Assembly (NCBI GenBank): GCA_021810985.1 | Contig: JAJZQA010000150.1 | Location: 1-6,625 of the forward strand | DNA from: Deltaproteobacteria bacterium | GTDB taxonomy: Bacteria; Desulfobacterota; Desulfuromonadia; Geobacterales; Geobacteraceae | Direction of reading: 5' to 3' | DNA length: 6,625 bases | Shown here: in pieces, positions 1 through 4,829 of the stretch | How the letters are laid out: every line of letters starts with the position of its first letter | Numbering within the stretch: position 1 is the first letter of the stretch | The notes under the pieces: model-generated | The model's input: the letters and a program-made list of their open reading frames with translations, nothing else | Told to the model about the DNA's origin: nothing | Database searches by the model: none | Translations under genes and position numbers: made by a program

Positions 1-299
1 ATCGGCGAGAGGGGATTTCTCAGTTCATGCGACATGATAGCGATAAAATTATTTTTTTCTTCTTCGGCTTTCTTGCTTTCCGTGACATCAACCACCGAAT
101 AAACAAATCCTTTGATTGAGCCGGCCGAGTCTTTGATCGGCGTCAGCCGCCAGTCGCCGTACAACGGTTCGGCCTCTCTGCCGGGTTGAATAAAAGCCTT
201 TGCTTTAACAGTGGCCGTCTGGCCGTCTGCCCGAGCTTTAGAAAAAAGTTTTTTATTTTCCTCGTCCGGGAAAATATCAAAATAATTTTCTAAAAAACG
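1..299 (-). CDS. PAS-HisKA sensor histidine kinase, broken at its 5' side and running off the window
   Basis: Reading the minus strand from 299 down to 1 gives about 99 continuous codons. They encode the C-terminal part of a PAS/PAC domain (GDWRLTPIKDSAGSIKGFVY, then SVVDVTE), a short charged linker (SKKAEEEKNNF) and a histidine-kinase H-box, MSHELRNPLSP, with the phospho-acceptor His codon at 29-27. Kinases of this type autophosphorylate on that His and pass the phosphate to a response regulator. The dimerisation helix and the HATPase domain would lie beyond position 1. Going upstream the frame meets TGA at 302-300, so the first half of the PAS domain and any sensor region are absent. No convincing start codon with a Shine-Dalgarno site is seen, so this looks like a decapitated gene rather than a short natural one. 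The family call is secure from the H-box; the signal sensed cannot be told. Confidence 0.8.
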
Positions 300-301
300 T
301 C

Positions 302-1015
302 ATGGCTCGCATCGATTTCAACAAAAATCTTTATCAGATTTCGTCCGATCTTCCTTCATCCCTGAAGGCTACGCTCAAGGATCAGTTTCCCCATGTGCAG
401 CGCAAAAGCGCCATTGCCGAACAGATCGAAATGAAGTGCGGATCCGATCCGGTCCGCAGACATGTGAAGGAAAATCACTGGTTTTTTCAGGGGAAAAATG
501 GGGATCGGGCGCTCTGCATCGCCCCCAGCTTCATGTGGCTGGACTTCAAAAAGTACACCGACTACGCTGATCTGAGAGAGACCTTCCTTACCATTGCCGA
601 TGCGCTGCTAACCGCATTTCCCGAGGTCGATGATCTTGGCGTCAACCGTTTCGGACTGCGTTTTTTCAACAACATCGAGCTGACGGAATCAAATCTGACT
701 GACTGGACCGCATACCTGAATCCGGACCTGATCTCGATTTTTTCGATCGTTGACGACAGATCCGCCATTGCCCGCGCGTTTAACAATCTGGAGTTGAATT
801 ATGGGGATCTGAAGCTGACCTTCCTCTACGGGATGTACAATTTCGAGTATCCGGAACCGATCCGCCAGAAGTCATTTACCCTCGATTTCGATGGCTATAT
901 TGCCCGTCAGCAGACCAGAGAAGAAATCGCGGGATCTCTCGACGATCTTCACGGCAAGATTTCCGCCTATTTCGAAAAGAGCATTACCGACAAGTTCCGT
1001 GAGTTGATCCGCTAA
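302..1015 (+). CDS. TIGR04255-family protein, probably lacking its N-terminal residues
   Basis: A 237-residue protein that I recognise by pattern as the sporadically distributed TIGR04255 family, whose function is not established. Visible hallmarks are an early RIDF strand (residues 3-6), a central region with LGVNRFGLRFFNNIEL (about 112-127) and a C-terminal segment DLHGKISAYFEKSITDKFRE (about 215-234) typical of the family end. Family members usually start with about ten more residues before the RIDF strand. Here the frame stays open upstream to a TAG at 239-241 and reads YQNNFLKNV just before the Met, which resembles that missing start, but it contains no ATG, GTG or TTG. ATG 302 also lacks a Shine-Dalgarno site, since the preceding bases are A/T-rich and belong to the opposite-strand kinase frame. 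I infer a 5'-truncated gene at a junction. The end, TAA at 1013-1015, is sound. Confidence 0.7.
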   Translation: MARIDFNKNLYQISSDLPSSLKATLKDQFPHVQRKSAIAEQIEMKCGSDPVRRHVKENHWFFQGKNGDRALCIAPSFMWLDFKKYTDYADLRETFLTIADALLTAFPEVDDLGVNRFGLRFFNNIELTESNLTDWTAYLNPDLISIFSIVDDRSAIARAFNNLELNYGDLKLTFLYGMYNFEYPEPIRQKSFTLDFDGYIARQQTREEIAGSLDDLHGKISAYFEKSITDKFRELIR

Positions 1016-1038
1016 CTGTTTCCCGCAAAATCCACTTA

Positions 1039-1072
1039 CCCGGGTCACGACCTCCAACGGTTGTGACCCGGG
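1039..1072 (+). terminator. Strong hairpin between convergent genes, terminator-like without a U-tract
   Basis: CCCGGGTCACGACC (1039-1052) pairs with GGTTGTGACCCGGG (1059-1072), giving 14 pairs with a single G-U when read on the plus strand and a six-base loop. It lies 24 bp after the plus-strand gene and 29 bp before the end of the minus-strand gene, a normal place for a shared terminator. No run of T follows on either strand, so Rho-independent termination is not assured. The G-U pair becomes A-C in a minus-strand transcript, so the plus direction is favoured. Confidence 0.5.
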
Positions 1073-1100
1073 CGACCATTCCCTCGTTTCGAAAAGAAAA

Positions 1101-1490
1101 TCAGTTCACGCCCAAAAGAGCAAAATACTCTTTTCTGCTGCCGTCAAAACCATCCTGCAGCTCTTTTGCCGCCAGTTCTACCGCTTTTTCATGGTAGCAG
1201 TCGGGAATATTATAGAGAATTACCGTGTGCAGGGCCTTGACCAGCTGAGAAATAATCAGCGGCCAATCGTGCATGTTCACGCCATGTTTCATCATGGCGG
1301 CGATGACGTCATTGACCATTTCCCGTGATAGTGCCGGTTCTTCGACCGTACCCCGGTTCGAAATGATCTCGGTAAGGTAGAGGATGAAGCTGACGTCTAT
1401 ATTCTCTATTTCACTGCTTCCATCTTTCAGTGCGTTCAGGATTTCCGCGGCTTTTGCCGATGCTTGTTGCTGAGAGATTTTTCCACTCAT
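1101..1490 (-). CDS. Small soluble protein of unknown function (129 aa)
   Basis: I do not recognise this protein. It has no signal peptide, membrane segment or obvious catalytic motif. It is predicted mainly helical: a polar N-terminus with a QQQASAKAAEIL helix (8-19), an acidic stretch (25-31), a hydrophobic segment FILYLTEIIS (35-44), another helix with MVNDVIAAMMKHG (58-70), then WPLIISQLVKALHTVILYNIPDCYHEKAVELAAKEL in pieces to about residue 111. The start at 1490 is supported by a purine-rich GGGGGAGAG a short distance upstream on the minus strand. It lies downstream of aroF in the same orientation, but a hairpin and about 190 bp separate the two, so it is probably a separate transcription unit. 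The ORF is credible because it has a good RBS, ends just before a hairpin and is of sensible composition. Confidence 0.6.
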   Translation of the reverse strand: MSGKISQQQASAKAAEILNALKDGSSEIENIDVSFILYLTEIISNRGTVEEPALSREMVNDVIAAMMKHGVNMHDWPLIISQLVKALHTVILYNIPDCYHEKAVELAAKELQDGFDGSRKEYFALLGVN

Positions 1491-1574
1491 CTTTTTCTCT
1501 CCCCCGTGTATCGTGTGTTCCAGGAGCCTGTTGGACCCAGGTCATGGAAAATGTGGTGTTTTTTTAGCCAAAGG

Positions 1575-1603
1575 AGAGTAGCGAATGAAAACACTGAAGT
1601 CAA
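1575..1603 (-). promoter_or_regulatory. Candidate sigma70-type promoter for the 129-aa gene
   Basis: On the minus strand TTGACT (1603-1598) is followed after 17 bp by TACTCT (1580-1575). The -35 matches consensus in 5 of 6 positions and the -10 in only 3 of 6. It lies about 85 bp upstream of the start codon and downstream of the hairpin that ends the aroF unit, where a promoter would be expected. The weak -10 keeps the confidence low. Confidence 0.25.
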
Positions 1604-1627
1604 TCCTTTCCTGACCGTGCGGAATTT

Positions 1628-1671
1628 CCCCGTTCACTCCTGCCTTTTCTGGCGGGCAGGCGTGAACGGGG
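1628..1671 (-). terminator. Hairpin immediately downstream of aroF
   Basis: CCCCGTTCAC (1628-1637) pairs perfectly with GTGAACGGGG (1662-1671). After a 1x1 mismatch the stem continues with CCTGCC (1639-1644) and GGCAGG (1655-1660) around a ten-base loop. It starts 7 bp after the aroF stop codon on the minus strand. The bases that follow in the minus direction (AAATTCC) are only a poor U-tract, so it may act as a weak intrinsic terminator or a 3'-end stabiliser. Confidence 0.5.
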
Positions 1672-1677
1672 CGAACA

Positions 1678-2697
1678 TCAGAGGGTTCGGTCCGCCGCCT
1701 CGGCGAACAGCTTCAATTTTTCCATCATTTTCGCGAATTTTGACGGTTTCAGGGACTGGGGCCCGTCGGAGGAGGCATGCTCCGGGTCGGAATGAACTTC
1801 GATCATCAGGCCGTCGGCGCCGGCGGCCACGGCGGCAAATGCCATTGCCGCGACGTAATGGTAATTTCCCGTGCCGTGGGACGGGTCCGCGACCACCGGC
1901 AGATGGGTCTTTTCCATGAGGACCGGGATGGCGGAAAGGTCAAGGGTATTGCGGGTTGCGGTTTCAAAGGTCCGGATACCCCTTTCACAGAGGATCACGG
2001 ACTGGTTGCCTTCGCTCATGATGTATTCGGCGCTCATGAGGAATTCCTGGATGGTCATGGACATGCCGCGCTTCAGCAGAACCGGCTTGTTTGTCTGGCC
2101 GACTTTTTTCAGCAGGGCGAAATTCTGGGCATTGCGGGCGCCGATCTGCAGCATGTCGGAGTAATCGGCCACCAGTTCCACGGTCTCCGGGTTGATTACC
2201 TCGGTGACGAAAGGGAGGCCGCTTGCCTCCCGGGCCTTGGCCAGGAGTTTCAGGCCCTCTTCTTCAAGCCCCTGGAACGAATAGGGCGAGGTGCGTGGTT
2301 TGAAAGCACCGCCCCGCAGCATCCGCGCACCGGCATCACGGACGGCCAGGGCCGTCTCGATGATCTGTTCTTCCCCTTCCACGGAACAGGGGCCGGCCAT
2401 GACGATAAGCTCCTTGCCGCCAATGGCAACGCTATCCGAGACGCGGATGATGCTCCGTTCTTTTTTTACCTCTTTCGAGGCCAGCTTGTAGGGCTGCAGG
2501 ATCGGAACAACACTTTCCACACCATGCATGGACTCCATTGACTGGAGAATGTGTTTACCCCGCTCGTCGCCCACGGCTCCGATGACGTCCCTGGTGGCTC
2601 CGTGAATCACATGGGGTTTGTAGCCCAGTTCCCTGATTCGCTTCAGTACCTCGTCCTTATCCTTCTTCGCTGCTCCGGCTTTCATTACGATGATCAT
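1678..2697 (-). CDS. aroF: 3-deoxy-7-phosphoheptulonate (DAHP) synthase, type I-beta with N-terminal regulatory domain
   Basis: The enzyme condenses phosphoenolpyruvate with erythrose 4-phosphate to DAHP, the committed cytoplasmic step of the shikimate pathway. All signature motifs are present: AGPCSVE (101-107), RGGAFKPRTSPYSFQG (128-143), IGARNAQNFALL (185-196), LLKRGMSM (207-214), ILCERGIRTFE (235-245), DPSHGTG (271-277) and EVHSDPEHASSDGPQSL (300-316). The metal ligands expected from the Thermotoga maritima enzyme map to Cys104, His274, Glu300 and Asp311, a uniform shift of two residues. Residues 1-70 form the ferredoxin-like (ACT-like) domain that in the Thermotoga enzyme mediates Tyr/Phe feedback inhibition, and 339 residues is the normal length for that class. 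The start is fixed by AAGGAG at 2713-2708, ten bases upstream. Expression is evidently controlled by the Phe-codon leader and tandem terminators just upstream. Seven of the nine Phe codons here are TTC, the opposite of the leader. Confidence 0.96.
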   Translation of the reverse strand: MIIVMKAGAAKKDKDEVLKRIRELGYKPHVIHGATRDVIGAVGDERGKHILQSMESMHGVESVVPILQPYKLASKEVKKERSIIRVSDSVAIGGKELIVMAGPCSVEGEEQIIETALAVRDAGARMLRGGAFKPRTSPYSFQGLEEEGLKLLAKAREASGLPFVTEVINPETVELVADYSDMLQIGARNAQNFALLKKVGQTNKPVLLKRGMSMTIQEFLMSAEYIMSEGNQSVILCERGIRTFETATRNTLDLSAIPVLMEKTHLPVVADPSHGTGNYHYVAAMAFAAVAAGADGLMIEVHSDPEHASSDGPQSLKPSKFAKMMEKLKLFAEAADRTL

Positions 2698-2721
2698 CTC
2701 TCTCTTTCTCCTTGTCCCCGG

Positions 2722-2762
2722 AAAAACACAAAGGGCCGGAGGATTTTCCCCCCGGCCCTTTG
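2722..2762 (-). terminator. Terminator 2 of the aroF leader (segments 5:6)
   Basis: On the minus strand CAAAGGGCCGG (2762-2752) pairs perfectly with CCGGCCCTTTG (2739-2729). Four further pairs (two G-C, two G-U) extend the stem to 15 around an AAAA loop (2747-2744), and TGTTTTT (2728-2722) follows. This is a textbook intrinsic terminator and the strongest hairpin in the window. It sits between terminator 1 and the aroF ribosome binding site, so aroF transcription from the leader promoter must pass it. Its 5' arm (2761-2749) can alternatively pair with the 3' part of terminator 1. Confidence 0.85.
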
Positions 2763-2786
2763 CTGGCTGGTGCTTGTTTCAGAAAA

Positions 2787-2825
2787 TGAAAAAGCCGGGG
2801 GTGCTGTGCAGTCCACCCTCGGCTT
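2787..2825 (-). terminator. Terminator 1 of the aroF leader (segments 3:4), phenylalanine attenuator
   Basis: Minus-strand AAGCCGAGGGTG (2825-2814) pairs with CACCCCCGGCTT (2803-2792) with one A-C mismatch and a ten-base loop. TTTTTCATTTT follows (2793-2783, the first Ts shared with the stem). Segment 3 can instead pair with the end of the leader-peptide coding region: GTCCACCC (2880-2873) is the exact complement of GGGTGGAC (2818-2811), and three more pairs form beyond a two-base bulge. That competing fold is the expected antiterminator. Confidence 0.8.
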
Positions 2826-2852
2826 CCGGTCTTGAATTTTTTTCTGCTACGC

Positions 2853-2945
2853 TTAACTCAGACCTTTACGCCGGGTGGACGGTCGAAAAAAGAAACCGCA
2901 CCAAAAAGAAAAGGCGAAAAAGGTACAAGAGTTAGTAAAAATCAT
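2853..2945 (-). CDS. Phenylalanine-rich leader peptide of the aroF attenuator (30 aa)
   Basis: ATG at 2945-2943 opens a 30-codon frame ending in TAA at 2855-2853. It encodes eight Phe residues (3, 9, 10, 12, 14, 18, 19, 20), clustered as TFFAFSFWCGFFF, followed by a basic tail RPSTRRKGLS. This closely resembles the enteric PheL and PheM leader peptides in composition and layout. The peptide itself should have no function; its translation measures charged tRNA-Phe. Six of the eight Phe codons are TTT, whereas aroF uses mostly TTC. No Shine-Dalgarno site precedes the ATG, and the predicted transcription start falls at or within a base or two of it, so initiation may be leaderless. There are no Tyr codons and a single Trp codon, which points to Phe as the signal. 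Confidence 0.8.
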   Translation of the reverse strand: MIFTNSCTFFAFSFWCGFFFRPSTRRKGLS

Positions 2946-2951
2946 GTACGC

Positions 2952-2981
2952 ATTGTTGCCAAGGAAAGGCAGTGCTGTCAA
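2952..2981 (-). promoter_or_regulatory. Sigma70-type promoter of the aroF leader
   Basis: The minus strand shows a perfect TTGACA (2981-2976), an 18-bp spacer and AACAAT (2957-2952, 4 of 6 matches to the -10 consensus). The transcription start would fall around 2946-2944. The -35 begins only 17 bp after the stop codon of the upstream TIM-barrel gene, and no terminator lies between them. Readthrough from that operon would therefore also enter the attenuator. Confidence 0.6.
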
Positions 2982-2998
2982 GAAAAAAATTGGGGTCA

Positions 2999-3787
2999 CT
3001 ATTCCGGATAGCGTTCAGCAAGAAAGGGGGAGAGGTTTTCGAGGGCCCGCTCGACCGCCTCCCGGTTGTGCGCCTCGATGGTCCAGGCAGCTTCGGGGGC
3101 ATAGTGGGCCATCAAGCGGAAAAACAGGGGAAAGTCGATGCCCGCCTCGCCCAGCGGGCTATGGTCGTCAGAAAGCCCGTGATTATCATGGATATGCGCT
3201 TCGGCGATATACGGACCAAGCTCGGCGAACCACTCTGCCATGCTGAGCTTGGAAAAGAGGTTCCAGTGCCCCACATCGAAGCAGTGGCGGAACAGGGGCG
3301 AGTCGAAGGCTTCCAGAAGCGCCTTGAGGGTGGAAGGCTCTTCTTCGAAGATATTTTCCACGGCCACGGTGCAACCGATTGCCGCGGCGCTTTCGACAAC
3401 GGGCTGGAAGGTTTCGATGCTATGGGCAAGCCAGCGGTTCCGGTTGCTGCCGAAGCGCCAGCGATCAAAGCCCGGATGAAAAACCACCACCTCAGGTCTC
3501 AAAACGGCGGCCGCCGCCATAACCTGCTGAAAGCGCTGCCGGGTCGCCTCCAGAACCAGTCTGTCCAGGGCTCCGGGGCTCAGGTCCATGAACGGGGCGT
3601 GGATGGTGGTGCGGATGCCGTTTTCGGAAAGGACCTGGGAGACTTCGCGCAATTTCCGCACGTCCAGGGTGTCGAGTGAATCTCCGGTAAAGGCAATCTC
3701 AGGGTTGATCCCCCGCTTCAGGATGAAATCGAGATGCTCGCCGATCAGAGCGTAGGGGGCGTGAACAAAAACCTGTTTAGCTTTCAT
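2999..3787 (-). CDS. Xylose-isomerase-like TIM-barrel protein (sugar phosphate isomerase/epimerase family)
   Basis: This 262-residue protein belongs to the AP-endonuclease-2/xylose-isomerase-like TIM-barrel superfamily (COG1082 type). Strand-end motifs with likely metal ligands are visible in barrel order: TIHAPF (His63), VVFHPGF (His104), VAVENIFEE (Glu144), CFDVGHWNLF (Asp171, His174), AHIHDNHGLSDDHSPLGEGI-like segment 197-217 (His198, His200, Asp201, His209) and TIEAH (Glu238, His240). This is a complete divalent-metal site, so the protein should be an active isomerase, epimerase or endonuclease-like enzyme, but the substrate cannot be read from sequence. The length is normal for the family. 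It overlaps the upstream channel gene by 11 bases, which indicates translational coupling; only a weak AGAAGAG precedes its ATG. The stop lies just upstream of the aroF leader promoter. Confidence 0.85.
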   Translation of the reverse strand: MKAKQVFVHAPYALIGEHLDFILKRGINPEIAFTGDSLDTLDVRKLREVSQVLSENGIRTTIHAPFMDLSPGALDRLVLEATRQRFQQVMAAAAVLRPEVVVFHPGFDRWRFGSNRNRWLAHSIETFQPVVESAAAIGCTVAVENIFEEEPSTLKALLEAFDSPLFRHCFDVGHWNLFSKLSMAEWFAELGPYIAEAHIHDNHGLSDDHSPLGEAGIDFPLFFRLMAHYAPEAAWTIEAHNREAVERALENLSPFLAERYPE

Positions 3788-4829
3788 GTGTTCTCTTCTT
3801 GTGCTTTTTGATCACGTCGTCGGCGCAGCTGCCACATTGTACCAATTCTTCCAGTTTGCTGATTGCGGCCGGCTGTCCGAGAACGATCAAGGTATCCCGC
3901 TCGCCAAAGTGGGTGTGCGATTCGGGATTGAAGACCATGCTGCCGTTTTGCTTCTTGATGCCGACGATCATCACCCCGGTTTCCTTGCGGAAGCCGGAAC
4001 TGACGAGGTTCTCGCCGATAAAACCGGAACCGGGCGGGATGATGATTTCTTCCATCTGCAATTCCAGGTGTTCGCGGCCGGTGGCAATCTCGATGAAGTC
4101 GACCACATTGGGGCGCAGGATGGCCTGGGCCATGCGGTTTCCGCCGATCAGGTAGGGAGAGATCACCTTGCTGGCTCCGGCCCGTTTCAGTTTGAGATCG
4201 GAACCCTCGTCGCCGGAGCGGGCCAGAATGAAGAGGTCGGGGTTCAGTCCCCGTGCCGAGAGGGTAATATACACATTCTCCGTGTCGGAGGCGACCACCG
4301 AGATCAGCCCCTTGGCATTTTTTATCCCGGCCTTCAGCAGCGTATCGTCATCGGTCGCATCGCCGCGGAGATAGAGATACTGATCCTCCTCGAGCTTTTC
4401 AATCACCTCATGGTTTTTTTCCACCACCACAAAGGGCAGCGGCTTGACGGCAAACTCCCGGCAGATGAGGGCGCCCATCCTGCCGAATCCGCAGACAATG
4501 TAATGGTCCCGGAGGGCCGCAATCTTTTTTTCCACCTTTTTCCTCCCGACGATGCGCTGGAACTGTCCTTCGAACATGATCTGGGCAAGGCTGCCGACGA
4601 TATAGCCGAGCACGCTGACGCCCAGAATGATCAGCAGCATGGTAAACATTTTCCCGGGGTCGCTGAGGGTGTGCACTTCCTTGAAACCGACGGTCGCCAG
4701 GGTAATGACCGTCATGTAGAGGGAATCGAGGAAATCCCAGCCCTCTATCCCCATATAGCCGAGAATGCCGAGCGAGATGAGAACACCGAGCACGAGAATG
4801 GAGACTTTCAGATGTCGAACCGGATCCAT
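3777..4829 (-). CDS. Two-TM potassium channel with cytoplasmic RCK (TrkA-N/TrkA-C) domain
   Basis: 350 residues, close to the size of MthK-type channels. The first membrane helix is about 8-28, and the pore helix and selectivity filter are TLATVGF (43-49). The second membrane helix is about 61-86, with the likely gating glycines at 75, 79 or both. A Rossmann RCK domain follows from about 108, with dinucleotide-fold motif VCGFGRMG (112-119), acidic strand end VVVEKN (134-139) and GDATDD (156-161). A TrkA-C/RCK-C domain runs from about 250 to 328. It should form a tetramer in the inner membrane whose gate responds to a ligand (nucleotide or cation) bound by the RCK ring. The filter reads TVGFK rather than TVGYG. 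The C-terminus carries a CxxC pair (QCGSCADD) and a basic tail. AAGGAG six bases upstream supports the start. It heads a two-gene unit with the overlapping TIM-barrel gene. Confidence 0.92.
   Translation of the reverse strand: MDPVRHLKVSILVLGVLISLGILGYMGIEGWDFLDSLYMTVITLATVGFKEVHTLSDPGKMFTMLLIILGVSVLGYIVGSLAQIMFEGQFQRIVGRKKVEKKIAALRDHYIVCGFGRMGALICREFAVKPLPFVVVEKNHEVIEKLEEDQYLYLRGDATDDDTLLKAGIKNAKGLISVVASDTENVYITLSARGLNPDLFILARSGDEGSDLKLKRAGASKVISPYLIGGNRMAQAILRPNVVDFIEIATGREHLELQMEEIIIPPGSGFIGENLVSSGFRKETGVMIVGIKKQNGSMVFNPESHTHFGERDTLIVLGQPAAISKLEELVQCGSCADDVIKKHKKRTHES

Larger units (their letters stand above)
2708..2946 (-). promoter_or_regulatory. Phe-responsive attenuator leader of aroF with two linked terminators
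   Basis: On the minus strand from about 2945 to the aroF RBS at 2713-2708 the leader contains these segments. Segment 1 is GGTGCGGT (2902-2895), and segment 2 is within ACCGTCCACCCGGC (2883-2870). Segment 3 is GCCGAGGGTGGAC (2823-2811) and segment 4 is CCCCCGGC plus TTTTT (2801-2789). Segment 5 is AAAGGGCCGGGGG (2761-2749) and segment 6 is CCGGCCCTTTG (2739-2729). Possible stems are 1:2 (4+4 pairs around a two-base bulge), 2:3 (8+3 pairs), 3:4 (terminator 1), 4:5 (13 pairs including two G-U) and 5:6 (terminator 2). The eight Phe codons lie before and between segments 1 and 2, as in the enteric phe leaders. A ribosome stalled at the earlier Phe codons would cover segment 1 and release segment 2. 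The folds were worked out by eye, without energies. Confidence 0.8.

Noticed and set aside
1571..1614. AAGGAG followed by ATG 1585 and nine codons (MKTLKSILS) on the plus strand, upstream of the 1628-1671 hairpin
   Set aside because: It resembles a leader peptide before a hairpin, but no plus-strand gene follows and no codon cluster is present. It is probably chance or the relic of a lost gene start.
1464..1919. A 151-codon plus-strand open frame spanning the aroF end and the spacer
   Set aside because: It has a low-complexity Arg/Pro-rich product and crosses a terminator-like hairpin and two real genes in antisense.
1777..2541. A 254-codon plus-strand open frame opposite aroF
   Set aside because: It is the antisense shadow of the DAHP synthase gene, with no RBS and no protein-family features.
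2698..2981. T-box riboswitch as the explanation for the aroF leader
   Set aside because: No T-box sequence (TGGNACCGCG type) or Stem I elements are seen, and the leader instead encodes a Phe-rich peptide with fitting 2:3 and 3:4 stems.
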